From Pseudonocardia sp. TRM90224 (GTDB lineage: Bacteria; Actinomycetota; Actinomycetes; Mycobacteriales; Pseudonocardiaceae), in the NCBI RefSeq assembly GCF_021245725.1, contig NZ_JAJGSX010000005.1, positions 62,001-126,000 of the forward strand: 64,000 bases of DNA, in the 5' to 3' direction. The notes beneath the pieces are model-generated. The model saw nothing but the letters and a program-made list of their open reading frames with translations, did no database searches and had not been told where the DNA came from. Position 1 is the stretch's first letter. Each line of letters opens with the position of its first letter. Of the stretch, positions 1 through 8,399 are shown piece after piece. The translations under genes and the position numbers were made by a program.

Positions 1-338
1 TTCGCCGCCCACAGCAGCACCGCGGGCTCGGTCGGGCAGAGCGACTCCGCGGTGCGCCCGCTCGGGAACGTCACCTTCGCGGTCTCGACGTAGTCCGGCG
101 CGCCCTTCGGCAGCCGCTTGGCGTAGAACGGCTCGCCCTCGACGCCGTCGGGGTAGCGCTTGAGGTTCGTCGGACGCTCCCTGAGCACGCCGAACAGCGG
201 CTCGGCCACCGCGGCGTAGTAATGCACGACCTCGCGCTTCGTGATCCCCCGCTCCGGGAAGTACACCTTGTCGGGGCTGGTCAGCCGCACTTCGCGGGTT
301 CCGACCGGTACCAGCTCCACGGGTGCTTTGCTCGCCAC
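1..338 (-). CDS. LigD-type DNA polymerase domain protein (3' end outside window)
   Basis: Read on the minus strand from a GTG at 338, the protein begins VASKAPVELVPVG and continues with VRLTSPDKVYFPERGITK, a conserved opening of the LigD polymerase/primase (PolDom) family of bacterial non-homologous end joining. Later blocks RPTNLKRYPDGVEGEPFY and CPTEPAVLLWAA also fit. Only about 112 residues are inside the window, so the catalytic aspartates cannot be checked, nor whether this is a stand-alone PolDom or part of a larger ligase. It is divergent from the small membrane gene at 369, with about 30 bp between the start codons. No clear ribosome binding site precedes the GTG. Confidence 0.8.
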   Translation of the reverse strand, partial: MASKAPVELVPVGTREVRLTSPDKVYFPERGITKREVVHYYAAVAEPLFGVLRERPTNLKRYPDGVEGEPFYAKRLPKGAPDYVETAKVTFPSGRTAESLCPTEPAVLLWAA

Positions 339-368
339 GATGCGGACGGTACCGGTTACCCTCCCCAC

Positions 369-689
369 GTGGCCGAACATCACGACGCCGATCCCACGGG
401 TAGGTCACAGCAGTCCAGGTCGGAGCAGTTCGACGACGAGCTGATCGGCCTCGACCCCGACGACCCCGAAGCGCAGGCGTTCGCCGAGCACCTCGACCGC
501 ATGCAACGCCAGACCCCCGCGTTCACCGTGGAGGGCTACCTCGAAGGTGTCGGCGACTTCGCCGACTCCGCGAACCGCGCCGAAGGCGGACGCCGGTGGG
601 CCGCCGTGCTGATCGTGCTCGCACTGCTCGCCGTCGCCGCGTACCTCGTGTGGAACTCGCTCGTCTTCGTCGTCACCACCTGGCTGTAG
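369..689 (+). CDS. Small acidic protein with C-terminal membrane anchor
   Basis: I do not recognise a named family. The chosen GTG at 369 gives 106 residues: an acidic soluble head rich in Asp and Glu (for example ELIGLDPDDPEAQAFAEHL), then a hydrophobic segment at about residues 77-102 (RWAAVLIVLALLAVAAYLVW) at the very end. The likely topology is a cytoplasmic head with a tail anchor. An upstream ATG at 222 in the same frame would run across the divergent polymerase gene and is unlikely. The stop codon directly abuts an inverted repeat shared with the convergent yidD gene. Confidence 0.7.
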   Translation: MAEHHDADPTGRSQQSRSEQFDDELIGLDPDDPEAQAFAEHLDRMQRQTPAFTVEGYLEGVGDFADSANRAEGGRRWAAVLIVLALLAVAAYLVWNSLVFVVTTWL

Positions 690-767
690 GCCGAACTTCC
701 CACCGTTTTGCCAACTTGCACACCCTCAAGGCCGTGCAGGTTGGCAAAACGGTGGGGAAGTTCGGCC
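690..767. repeat. Family B inverted repeat (bidirectional terminator-like)
   Basis: Two arms of about 32 bp, CCGAACTTCCCACCGTTTTG... and its inverse, flank a short loop. They lie exactly between the convergent stop codons of the small membrane gene and yidD. The same element occurs near 47.4, 54.9 and 59.1 kb, with a variant near 49.1 kb. Confidence 0.9.
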
Positions 768-769
768 CT

Positions 770-1330
770 TTACCCGCGGCCGCAGGCCCGCACGCGTTCG
801 GCGGCGGCGCGCAGACCCCGCCGGACGCCCAGCGTCTCGACGGCGGTCAGGGCGTAGCTGCTGCAGTTCGGCGTGCTCGGGCAGCGCGGCGTGAACCGGC
901 TCAACCAGCGCTGGTAGCCGCGGATCGCGGCCGTCGTCAGCCGGCCACGGCTCTCCGGCAGGACGACGGCGGCCAGCACCAGCAGCGCCGAGACCCGCAG
1001 CAGGAACGGGTTGCAGTCGCAGTCGCAGAAGTCGCAGCCGTCCTTGCCGCCGCCACCCCCGCTCCCACCGCCACCGGACGGGCCGTCGCCGCCCTTCCCG
1101 CCACCTGACGAACCACCCGAACCACCCGACGAGCCGCCCCCCGAGGGCCCGTCACCGCCCTTGCCGCCGCCGGACGACTTGCCGAAGCTCGGCATGTTGA
1201 CCCCGTCCGACATCGACTCGGTCGCCGTCTCCTTAAGCTCGTCCTTGATCTCCTCGCGGCGTTCCTGCCGGCGCCTGCGCTCCTCCTCGCGGCGGCGCCG
1301 CTCCTCCGGCGTCAGCCCGTCCGGTTCCAT
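770..1330 (-). CDS. yidD: Membrane protein insertion efficiency factor YidD, with long N-terminal extension
   Basis: The C-terminal 60 residues carry the YidD (DUF37) signature: AIRGYQRWLSRFTPRCPSTPNCSSYALTAVE, with the conserved cysteines. YidD helps YidC insert membrane proteins. The family is usually 70-110 residues; this one is 186. The extra part is a charged helix of Glu/Arg repeats (residues 8-35), a glycine-rich linker containing an internally duplicated GGGKGGDGPSGGG block (about 50-95), a cysteine cluster CDFCDCDC (about 98-105), and a hydrophobic segment. The ATG at 1330 has GGAAG upstream. The start seems right because the extension is in frame and has normal codon use, but the true N-terminus could be shorter. 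Confidence 0.85.
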   Translation of the reverse strand: MEPDGLTPEERRRREEERRRRQERREEIKDELKETATESMSDGVNMPSFGKSSGGGKGGDGPSGGGSSGGSGGSSGGGKGGDGPSGGGGSGGGGGKDGCDFCDCDCNPFLLRVSALLVLAAVVLPESRGRLTTAAIRGYQRWLSRFTPRCPSTPNCSSYALTAVETLGVRRGLRAAAERVRACGRG

Positions 1331-1445
1331 GCACTTCCCCCTCCGTCGGGCGCCAGTATGCGAACCGGGCAGCAGCCGGACATGCGGGGGACTACGTAGA
1401 TGTGAAGAACCACGAACGTCCCCGTGATCCGGCCGCGTTCGGACA

Positions 1446-1451
1446 TAGTCT
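1446..1451 (+). promoter_or_regulatory. Candidate -10 element for leaderless msrB
   Basis: TAGTCT lies 7 nt upstream of the msrB ATG. That spacing would put the transcription start at or next to the start codon. No convincing -35 is visible. Confidence 0.4.
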
Positions 1452-1458
1452 GGAAGGC

Positions 1459-1878
1459 ATGGATCCCGTCGCCGAGCCCGCCGCGAAGGTCGTCAAGTCC
1501 GACGACGAGTGGCGCGAGCAACTGACCCCTGCCGAATACCAGGTCCTGCGCAAGGCAGGCACCGAGCGCCCCTTCACGGGCGAGTACACCGACACCAAGA
1601 CCCAGGGTGTCTACACCTGCCGCGCCTGCGGTTTCGAGCTCTTCCGCAGCGAGACGAAGTTCGATTCGCACTGCGGCTGGCCGTCGTTCTTCACCCCGCT
1701 CGCCGGCGACGCCGTCATCGAGCGCACCGACATCAGCATGGGTATGAAGCGCGTGGAGGTGCTGTGCGCGAACTGCCACAGCCACCTCGGCCACGTCTTC
1801 GAGGGCGAGGGCTACGCCACCCCGACCGACCTGCGCTACTGCATCAACTCGATCTCGATCCGGCTGGTGCCTGCGTGA
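1459..1878 (+). CDS. msrB: Peptide-methionine (R)-S-oxide reductase MsrB
   Basis: Reduces the R-epimer of methionine sulfoxide in oxidised proteins in the cytoplasm. The 139-residue protein from ATG 1459 covers the whole SelR domain: two zinc-binding CxxC motifs (CRAC and CANC), the GWPSFF block, HLGHVF, and the catalytic cysteine in RYCINSISI. An in-frame ATG at 1402 would add 19 residues not typical of the family. Its stop overlaps the start of the VOC gene (GTGA), so the two are probably co-transcribed. Confidence 0.95.
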   Translation: MDPVAEPAAKVVKSDDEWREQLTPAEYQVLRKAGTERPFTGEYTDTKTQGVYTCRACGFELFRSETKFDSHCGWPSFFTPLAGDAVIERTDISMGMKRVEVLCANCHSHLGHVFEGEGYATPTDLRYCINSISIRLVPA

Positions 1879-2267
1879 GCATTCGGATCCAGTGCGTCGT
1901 CGTCGACTCGAACGACCCCGACAAGCACGCCGCATTCTGGGCCGACGTGCTCGGCTGGCGGCGCACGCACGACACCCCTGACGAGGTCGCGCTGGAGCCG
2001 CCGGCCGGCAGCCCCGAGGATGGCGTCTCCCCTGACCTGCTGTTCGTGCGCGTGCCCGAGTCGAAGGCCGGCAAGAACCGGCTCCACCTCGACCTGCGCC
2101 CGACCGACCAAGCGGCAGAGGTCGCCCGGGTCGAGGCACTCGGCGCACAACGAACCTTCGTCGGTCAGCCCGACGATGCGTCGTTCGTCGTGATGGCCGA
2201 CCCCGAGGGCAACGAGTTCTGCGTGCTGCGGCCGTTCACGCCCGAGGAGCTGGCGACGCTCCAGTGA
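1875..2267 (+). CDS. VOC (glyoxalase/bleomycin resistance) family protein
   Basis: A 130-residue protein starting at the GTG that overlaps the msrB stop. It has the single-domain VOC pattern: IQCVVVDSNDPDKHAAFWADVLGW at the front, a middle LHLDLRP strand, and DPEGNEFCVLRPF at the end, as in the Glyoxalase_6 group. Substrate cannot be predicted. Co-transcription with msrB hints at a stress or detoxification role, which is inference. It is convergent with hemQ, 15 bp away. Confidence 0.85.
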   Translation: MSIRIQCVVVDSNDPDKHAAFWADVLGWRRTHDTPDEVALEPPAGSPEDGVSPDLLFVRVPESKAGKNRLHLDLRPTDQAAEVARVEALGAQRTFVGQPDDASFVVMADPEGNEFCVLRPFTPEELATLQ

Positions 2268-2282
2268 TCAGGGCAGCTGCGA

Positions 2283-2978
2283 TCAGGGCAGCTGGGCGAT
2301 GAGGTCACCGGGCTGCACGCGCGGCCCGGTGAAGAACGGCGTCTCCTCGCGGACGTGCCGGCGGGCGTCGGTGGCCCGCAGGTCGCGCATGAGGTCGACG
2401 ATCCGGTCGAGCTTGTCGGCCTCGAACGCGAGGATCCACTCGTAGTCGCCGAGCGCGAACGCCGGCACGGTGTTGGCGCGTACGTCCGCGTAGCCCCGAG
2501 CGGCCTTGCCGTGCTCGGCGAGCATCGTGCGGCGCTCCTCGTCGGGGAGCAGGTACCAGTCGAGCGAGCGGACGAACGGGTACACGCACACGTACCCCTT
2601 CGGCTCCTCGCCCATGATGAACGAGGGCAGGTGGCTCTTGTTGAACTCCGCGGGACGGTGCAGCGCGACCTGACTCCAGACCGGCGCGCTCGCCCGCCCC
2701 AGCGCCGTGCTGCGCCGCCACGACGCGTAGGCGGCCTGCAGCGACTCGACGTGCTCCGCGTGCCACCAGATCATGTAGTCGGCGTCGGCGCGCATGCCGG
2801 CCAGGTCGTAGATCCCGCGCAGGGTGACGTCCTTGCCCGCGAGCGCCTCGAAGAACTCGGTGGCCTGCGCGGTGGCCTCGGTGCGGTCGTCGCCCAGCCG
2901 CCCCGGCTCGACCCGGAAGACCGACCACATGGTGTAGCGGATGGTGTCGTTCAGTGCGGCGTAGTCGAGTCGAGCCAT
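2283..2978 (-). CDS. hemQ: Coproheme decarboxylase (HemQ/ChdC, chlorite dismutase family)
   Basis: Converts iron-coproporphyrin III to heme b using hydrogen peroxide, the last step of the coproporphyrin-dependent pathway. The 231-residue protein starts [21 protein letters not shown] and shows the family blocks [33 protein letters not shown] (with the region of the catalytic tyrosine) and [12 protein letters not shown] (proximal histidine). ATG 2978 was chosen over an upstream extension to 3083 because the alignment with the family begins there. It lies just downstream of hemG and hemE on the same strand, as in many Actinobacteria. Confidence 0.95.
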   Translation of the reverse strand: MARLDYAALNDTIRYTMWSVFRVEPGRLGDDRTEATAQATEFFEALAGKDVTLRGIYDLAGMRADADYMIWWHAEHVESLQAAYASWRRSTALGRASAPVWSQVALHRPAEFNKSHLPSFIMGEEPKGYVCVYPFVRSLDWYLLPDEERRTMLAEHGKAARGYADVRANTVPAFALGDYEWILAFEADKLDRIVDLMRDLRATDARRHVREETPFFTGPRVQPGDLIAQLP

Positions 2979-3009
2979 GGCACCATGCTGCCACTCCGCG
3001 CCGCGCCGC

Positions 3010-4476
3010 TCACCCCACGGTCGTGAGTGACACAGCAAGCCGTTCCGCCGCGCCCCGAGCCGTCGCCACGCAGGCCGGCACACCCACCCCGTGCAACGCC
3101 GCGCCGACCACCGCGAGGCCGCCGGGGAGGCCGTCCTCGACGGCGCGCATGCGGTCGAGGTGGTGGACGCCGTACTGCGGTAGCCCGCCGCCCCACCGCT
3201 GGACGTGCACGTCGACGGGCTCGGCGGTGATCCCGGCGAGCGCGGCGAGGTCCTTGCGCACCCGCGCGACCAGCTCCGCGTCGTCGACCTGCAGCGACGC
3301 CGCCTCGCCGAACCGGCCCAGCGACGCCCGAAGCCGCACCGTGCCGTCCGCCCCGAGGTGCGCCCACTTGTTCGACGAGTGCGTGAACGCCTTCGCCGCG
3401 AGCGGCTCGCCCGTCGCGATCAGCAGGCCCGACGTCGGCGGCAACAACGCCGCGTCGGCCGCGCGGTAGGCCAGCCCGACCACGACGGACGACGCCAGCT
3501 CGACCTCCCCCGCAGCGGCGGCCGCGCCGGGAGCGACGCCGGCCAGCAGCTTCGCTGCGGCCGGCGCCGGCACGGCGAGCACCACGGCGTCGACATCGAG
3601 CAGCTCCGGGGACGTCGTTGGGCCGAGCACGAGCTGCCACCCGCTCGAGGTGCGGTGCAGCTCGCGGGCCGTCGTGCCGAGCCGGACGTCGGCGGCCGCG
3701 GCCTCGCGCAACGCGTCGAGCAGCACCCGGTAGCCGCCGCGGACGGCGCCGAACACCGGCGTGCCCGACGTTCCCGGCGCCACCTCCTCGCCCCGACTCG
3801 CCCGCGTGTCCGGCCCGACTCGCGCGCTCGGCGAGCCCGACTCGCGCGCGGGGGTGCCCCGACTCGCGGTGTCGGCGGCCGCCGTGAGGCTGGTCGCGCC
3901 CCCGTCCAGGGCCGCGGCCAGCGCCGGGATCGTGGCGCGCAGGCCGAGCGCGTCGACGCGGCCCGCGTACACGCCGCCGAGCAGCGGGTCGGCGAGCCGG
4001 TCGGGCAGCTCGTCGCCGAAGCGGGCGCGCAGCAACCCGCCGAGCGCGACGTCGGAACCCGGCTCCCAGCTCAGCGGCAGCCCGGGCTCGGCCGCAACAG
4101 CGGCCATTCCGGCCGTCGAGAGCAGCCCGTCGAGCCGCGCGGCGCTCGTCGGCACCCCCAGCAACGTCCCGGGCGGCAGCGGCCCGGTGCGCCCGCCTGC
4201 GCGCACGGAGGCGGCCGCGCCGGTCGGGTGCGTCTGCAGCGTGTCGAGACCCAGCTCGCGCAGCAGGGCCGGCACCTCGGGTCGCCTGGCCAGGAACGCC
4301 TCAGCGCCGACGTCGAACGGCATGCCGGCGAGCTCGACCGTGCGCAGGACCCCGCCGACCCGGTCGCGCTGCTCGAGCACGACGATCTCGGCGTCGGGCC
4401 CGAGCAGCGTGCGGAACCGGTGTGCGGCGGCCAGCCCGGAGATCCCGGCCCCGACGACCGCGACGCGTGCGCTCAC
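3010..4476 (-). CDS. hemG: Coproporphyrinogen/protoporphyrinogen oxidase (FAD)
   Basis: FAD-dependent oxidation of coproporphyrinogen III to coproporphyrin III (also called HemY or CgoX). The 488-residue protein opens with the dinucleotide-binding motif [17 protein letters not shown], has the [11 protein letters not shown] block, and ends with the second FAD block [26 protein letters not shown] split by normal family spacing. The GTG at 4476 overlaps the hemE stop by 4 nt, implying translational coupling. An oddity is a low-complexity insertion of Ser, Arg, Gly and Pro at about residues 203-228. It is encoded by four copies of GACTCGC at exact 22-bp spacing, the same core as the intergenic family A repeats. 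Confidence 0.93.
   Translation of the reverse strand: MSARVAVVGAGISGLAAAHRFRTLLGPDAEIVVLEQRDRVGGVLRTVELAGMPFDVGAEAFLARRPEVPALLRELGLDTLQTHPTGAAASVRAGGRTGPLPPGTLLGVPTSAARLDGLLSTAGMAAVAAEPGLPLSWEPGSDVALGGLLRARFGDELPDRLADPLLGGVYAGRVDALGLRATIPALAAALDGGATSLTAAADTASRGTPARESGSPSARVGPDTRASRGEEVAPGTSGTPVFGAVRGGYRVLLDALREAAAADVRLGTTARELHRTSSGWQLVLGPTTSPELLDVDAVVLAVPAPAAAKLLAGVAPGAAAAAGEVELASSVVVGLAYRAADAALLPPTSGLLIATGEPLAAKAFTHSSNKWAHLGADGTVRLRASLGRFGEAASLQVDDAELVARVRKDLAALAGITAEPVDVHVQRWGGGLPQYGVHHLDRMRAVEDGLPGGLAVVGAALHGVGVPACVATARGAAERLAVSLTTVG
3795..3867. repeat. Family A 22-bp array inside hemG
   Basis: GACTCGC occurs at 3795, 3817, 3839 and 3861, exactly 22 bp apart. This is the reverse complement of the GCGAGTC core of the long arrays near 8.4 and 39.3 kb. 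It lies within the hemG reading frame and keeps it open. Confidence 0.8.
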
Positions 4477-5534
4477 GGCGTGAGGCTGTGCACCAGCTCG
4501 ACCAGCCAGGTGAGGACGTCCGGATCCGTCGTCGGCAGCACGCCGTGGCCCAGGTTGAAGATGTGCCCGGGGGCGTGGCGCCCTTCGGCGACGATCCGGC
4601 GGGTCTCCGCCTCGATCGACGCGCGGTCGGCGAACAGCAGAGCCGGGTCGAGGTTGCCCTGGACGGGATACCGGCTGCCGGTGCGGCGCGCCGCCTCGTC
4701 GAGCGGGATCCGCCAGTCGACGCCCACGACGTCGGCGCCCGCCTCGCCCATCGCGGCGAGCAACTCGCCGGTGCCGACCCCGAAGTGGATGCGCGGCACG
4801 CCGGCGTCGGCGACCGCGGCGAGCACCCGGGCGGAGTGCGGCATGACGTACTCGCGGTAGTCGCGCTCCGACAGCGCGCCCGCCCATGAGTCGAAGAGCT
4901 GCACGGCGTCGACGCCCGCGCGGATCTGCTCGGTCAGGAACGTCGCGGTGGTCTCGGCGAGGTGGCCCATCAGGGCGTGCCACGCATCGGGAGCGGCATG
5001 CATGAGCGCCTTGGTGCGCTCGTGGTTGCGGCTCGGACCGCCTTCGATCATGTAGGAGGCCAGCGTGAACGGCGCGCCGGCGAAGCCGATCAGCGGTGTG
5101 CCGCCCAGCTCGCGCAGCAGCAGTCCGATGGCGTCGACGACCGGCGCGACCTGTTCGGCGTACAGCTCGGGCAGCGCGGCGACGTCGGCCGACGTGCGGA
5201 TCGGGCGCGCGACGACCGGCCCGGTCCCGGGCACGATGTCGACCCCGACCCCCGCGGCGTAAAGCGGCACGACGATGTCGCTGAACAGGATCGCGGCGTC
5301 GACGCCGTGGCGGCGGACCGGCTGCAGCGTGATCTCGCTTACCAGCTCGGGTGTGAAGCAGGCCTGCAGCATCCCGGTGTCCGCGCGCAGCGCGCGGTAC
5401 TCGGGCAGCGACCGGCCCGCTTGGCGCATGAACCACACCGGGACGTGCGACGGGGTGCCCCCGCGCGCCGCGACCAGTAGCGGAGCCGTCTCGAGCGAGC
5501 GGCGGGTGGCGGGCGGAGCAGCAAATGTGGCCAT
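4473..5534 (-). CDS. hemE: Uroporphyrinogen decarboxylase HemE
   Basis: Decarboxylates the four acetate side chains of uroporphyrinogen III to give coproporphyrinogen III. The 353-residue product from ATG 5534 contains the signature [16 protein letters not shown], the second signature [17 protein letters not shown], and the late VQLFDSWAG and VQGNLDP blocks. A start at 5588 would add 18 residues without family similarity. It is first of the hemE-hemG-hemQ set. The upstream gap to the divergent DUF3000 gene is about 105 bp and must hold both promoters. Confidence 0.96.
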   Translation of the reverse strand: MATFAAPPATRRSLETAPLLVAARGGTPSHVPVWFMRQAGRSLPEYRALRADTGMLQACFTPELVSEITLQPVRRHGVDAAILFSDIVVPLYAAGVGVDIVPGTGPVVARPIRTSADVAALPELYAEQVAPVVDAIGLLLRELGGTPLIGFAGAPFTLASYMIEGGPSRNHERTKALMHAAPDAWHALMGHLAETTATFLTEQIRAGVDAVQLFDSWAGALSERDYREYVMPHSARVLAAVADAGVPRIHFGVGTGELLAAMGEAGADVVGVDWRIPLDEAARRTGSRYPVQGNLDPALLFADRASIEAETRRIVAEGRHAPGHIFNLGHGVLPTTDPDVLTWLVELVHSLTP

Positions 5535-5625
5535 GGCCTGTTCATCATTCCACGGCGGCGCACCCGGCCGCGGCCCGGTCGCGGCCATCCCGGCGCGCCT
5601 GCCGGTCCCAGCACCACGATCGACC

Positions 5626-5631
5626 TAGAGT
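5626..5631 (+). promoter_or_regulatory. Candidate -10 element for leaderless DUF3000 gene
   Basis: TAGAGT lies 8 nt before the GTG at 5640. No ribosome binding site is present, consistent with a leaderless mRNA. Confidence 0.4.
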
Positions 5632-5639
5632 CCCGGCTC

Positions 5640-6218
5640 GTGTCCGACGCGAGCGCCCCACCACCCGAGTTCCGGCGCGCAGTCGAATCGATCAACGCGA
5701 TGCGCCCACGACCCGAACTGTTCGTCTCAGCGCTCGACGCTCCGCCCCGGCTCGCGCCCTACACGTGGGCGTTCAGCGTCGAGGCCGACGCCGGCACGCC
5801 CGGGGCGGACCTCGACGAGCCCGACACGTCCGGCCGCCTGATCCTGCTGCACGACCCCGCAGGTCAGGACGCGTGGGAAGGGACGTTCCGATTCGTCTGC
5901 TTCGTCCAGGCCCGGCTGGAACCCGAGCAGCTCGGCGACGACATGCTACCCGTCGTCGGTTGGTCGTGGCTGACGGAGGCGCTGGAACACGCCGGCGCCG
6001 AGTACGTGGCGCTGGGCGGCACGGTCACACAGACGTCGTCGGTGCGGTTCGGCGACATCGCGGGACCGCGACGCGACGACGACGTCGAACTGCGCGCTTC
6101 GTGGACACCAACGGGTGAAGACCTCGCGCCACACGCGGAGGCCTTCTGCGAGATGGTCGCCGCCGCCGCGGGGCTGCCACCGGCCGGCGCGATTCCGTTG
6201 ATCCACCGATCCGTCTGA
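5640..6218 (+). CDS. DUF3000 domain protein
   Basis: The 192-residue product (VSDASAPPPEFRRAVESINAMRPRPELFVSALDAP...) matches the actinobacterial DUF3000 family over its whole length. Conserved parts include APYTWAFSVEAD, GRLILLHDPAGQDAWEG and GWSWLTEAL. The biochemical role is unknown. It is divergent from hemE and followed by a response regulator and rnd, an order shared by many Actinobacteria. No membrane segment or signal peptide is visible. Confidence 0.88.
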   Translation: MSDASAPPPEFRRAVESINAMRPRPELFVSALDAPPRLAPYTWAFSVEADAGTPGADLDEPDTSGRLILLHDPAGQDAWEGTFRFVCFVQARLEPEQLGDDMLPVVGWSWLTEALEHAGAEYVALGGTVTQTSSVRFGDIAGPRRDDDVELRASWTPTGEDLAPHAEAFCEMVAAAAGLPPAGAIPLIHRSV

Positions 6219-6462
6219 ATCGCCGTGTTCACCAGCACTTTCAGCGCTCGCCGTGATCACTTCGCTCACCCGGTCGGGTGGATCGGTATCGACAAGGCTG
6301 TAACTTTCACCCGGCCAAGTTCGATCCGATACACGACGTTAGACCGCTTGGGGGGCTAGGCTTCCTCCACGACACCTCCTCGAGCGGCCGGACGTCACCT
6401 CTCACCGCACGAGGTACTGGTGCGGGTCGGGGGGCAACGACCGACTCCAGGGAGGTAGTGAC

Positions 6463-7179
6463 GTGGCCGTTGTGGGCCAGGGCGCACCCGTGCGCGGTAC
6501 ACCAGGTGCAGTGCTGTCGCCCGCGATGGTTCCGCACCCGCGGGAAGAGCTGTTCTCGGTGCTGGTGGTCGACGACCACCCGCTCCTTCGCGAGGCGATC
6601 GCCGCGCGACTGCGCTCGATGGGCGCAGGCACGGTCTACGAGGCGTCCTCGGTCGCCGAGGCAAGGGCCAGGGCACATGCCAACGGCCCGTGCGACCTGG
6701 CGATCCTCGATCTGGGCCTCCCCGATGGGAGTGGTCTCGATCTCGTGACCGAACTGCGTTCCCTCGGTTGGAACCGCCTCGTGGTGCTGGCATCGTCCGA
6801 CGACCCGTACGCCGTCCGTTCGGCCTTCCAGGCCGGCGCACAGGCGTACCTGCTCAAGTCGGCGTCAGCGGCGATCGTGACCGACGGCGTGAAGCGCGTG
6901 CTCGACGGCGGCGTCTACGCCGACCCGACGGTCGCGCCGCTGCTCGCCACCGGCACCAGGGTGCCCGGCACCGACAACACCCCGCGCGAGCTGTCGGCGC
7001 GTGAGGTCGAGGTGCTGCAGCTCGTCGCCGACGGGCAGTCGAACAAGGAGATCGGCGAGGCGCTGAGCCTCTCCGCGCTCACCGTGAAGAGCCACCTCTC
7101 CCGGATCGGGCGCAAGCTCGGCACGGGCGACCGCGCCCAGATGGTGGCGTTGGCGATGCGTGCCGGGGTCATCCGCTGA
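6463..7179 (+). CDS. LuxR/NarL-type response regulator
   Basis: The 238-residue protein has a receiver domain at about residues 30-150 (VLVVDDHPLLREAIAARL, phosphoacceptor Asp in LAILDLGLPDGSGL, conserved Lys in AYLLKSASA) and a C-terminal LuxR helix-turn-helix (LSAREVEVLQLVADGQSNKEIGEALSLSALTVKSHL). The GTG start has GGGAGG 6-8 nt upstream. It is an orphan: no kinase gene is adjacent, and it overlaps the start of rnd. The 244-bp upstream region is long and probably contains its promoter; I see no clear operator there. Confidence 0.92.
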   Translation: MAVVGQGAPVRGTPGAVLSPAMVPHPREELFSVLVVDDHPLLREAIAARLRSMGAGTVYEASSVAEARARAHANGPCDLAILDLGLPDGSGLDLVTELRSLGWNRLVVLASSDDPYAVRSAFQAGAQAYLLKSASAAIVTDGVKRVLDGGVYADPTVAPLLATGTRVPGTDNTPRELSAREVEVLQLVADGQSNKEIGEALSLSALTVKSHLSRIGRKLGTGDRAQMVALAMRAGVIR

Positions 7180-8399
7180 CCGAAGAACTACTGGACGCTC
7201 CCGCCTCACCGGTCCCGCTGCTGCGACCGGCTGACGGGCTGCCCGCTGTCGTCAAGGACCGCGCGCAGCTCGACCGGACCGCGCAGGAATTCGCGGCCGG
7301 TGACGGACCGATCGCCGTCGACGCGGAACGGGCCTCGGGCTTTCGCTATTCGCAACGCGCCTACCTCGTACAACTGCGTAGAGCCGGTGCGGGTACGGCC
7401 TTGGTCGATCCGATTCCGCTCGGCGGCGACCTGTCGCCGCTCGCCCCGGCGCTCACCGGTCCCGAGTGGGTGCTGCACGCGGCCAGCCAGGACCTGACCT
7501 GCCTCGCCGAGGTCGGCATCCAGCCGGAACGGCTCTTCGACACCGAGCTGGCCGGGCGGCTCGCCGGCCTGCCGCGGGTCGGGCTGGGGCCGCTGGTCGA
7601 GCAGCTGCTCGGGCTGACGTTGGAGAAGGGGCACGGCGCCGCCGACTGGTCGCGCCGGCCCCTCCCCGAGGACTGGCTCGTGTACGCCGCGCTCGACGTC
7701 GAGGTGCTCGTCGAGCTGCGGGACGTGCTGGCCGGGCTGCTCGCCGAGCAGGGCAAGCTCGAGTGGGCCGAGCAGGAGTTCGAGGCCGTGCGCACCGCGG
7801 GGCCGCCCGCGCCGCGCGCGGAGCCGTGGCGGCGGGTCTCCGGCATCCACAAGATCCGCAAGCCGCGGGCGCTGGCCGCCGTCAGGGCGTTGTGGGAGGC
7901 GCGCGACAAGCTCGCCGCCGAACGCGACATCGCCCAGGGCCGGGTGCTCCCGGACGCCGCGATCGTCGACGCCGCGCTCTCCGCGCCGCCGACGGCCCAG
8001 GCGCTCGCCGCGATGCCGGTGTTCCGCGGCCGGTCGCAGCGCCGGCTCACCAACTACTGGTTCGCTGCGCTCGCCCAGGCCGCCGCGCTCGAACCGAGCG
8101 GGCTGCCCGCCGCCAGCCCACCGAACGACGGCCCGCCGGCCGTCGCCCGCTGGGCCGACCGCGACCCCGACGCCGCCGCGCGCCTCGCCGCGGCCCGGGC
8201 CGTCCTGCTCGCGACCAGCGAGGAACGATCCGTCCCGGTCGAGAACCTGCTGCTCCCCGACCTGCTCCGACGCCTCTGCTGGACCCCGCCCCCCGACGGC
8301 GACATCCCCACCGCCCTCCGCAAGGGCGGCGCCCGGGAGTGGCAGATCGAGCTGCTGGCCGAGAAGCTCGACGCCGCCCTCCACACCACCGCCAAGTGA
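7176..8399 (+). CDS. rnd: Ribonuclease D (DEDD 3'-5' exonuclease, HRDC domain), apparent CTG start
   Basis: A 3'-5' exoribonuclease of the DEDDy class. Exo I is IAVDAERASGFRY (Asp and Glu), Exo II is HAASQDLTCLAE, and Exo III is YAALDVEVL. An HRDC-like helical domain follows from about residue 215. The frame has no ATG, GTG or TTG upstream of the Exo I motif; the first such codon is a TTG at 7401, which would delete Exo I. A CTG at 7176 overlaps the TGA of the upstream regulator (CTGA), the same geometry as the ATGA/GTGA couplings elsewhere here, and gives a natural N-terminus LTEELLDAPASPVPLL. The stop TGA is the first codon of the repeat array that follows. Confidence 0.88.
   Translation: MTEELLDAPASPVPLLRPADGLPAVVKDRAQLDRTAQEFAAGDGPIAVDAERASGFRYSQRAYLVQLRRAGAGTALVDPIPLGGDLSPLAPALTGPEWVLHAASQDLTCLAEVGIQPERLFDTELAGRLAGLPRVGLGPLVEQLLGLTLEKGHGAADWSRRPLPEDWLVYAALDVEVLVELRDVLAGLLAEQGKLEWAEQEFEAVRTAGPPAPRAEPWRRVSGIHKIRKPRALAAVRALWEARDKLAAERDIAQGRVLPDAAIVDAALSAPPTAQALAAMPVFRGRSQRRLTNYWFAALAQAAALEPSGLPAASPPNDGPPAVARWADRDPDAAARLAAARAVLLATSEERSVPVENLLLPDLLRRLCWTPPPDGDIPTALRKGGAREWQIELLAEKLDAALHTTAK

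Noticed and set aside
3205..4860. Long plus-strand open frame opposite hemG/hemE
   Set aside because: Shadow of GC-rich coding sequence; Arg/Gly/Ala-rich translation without domains, while the minus strand encodes clear enzymes.
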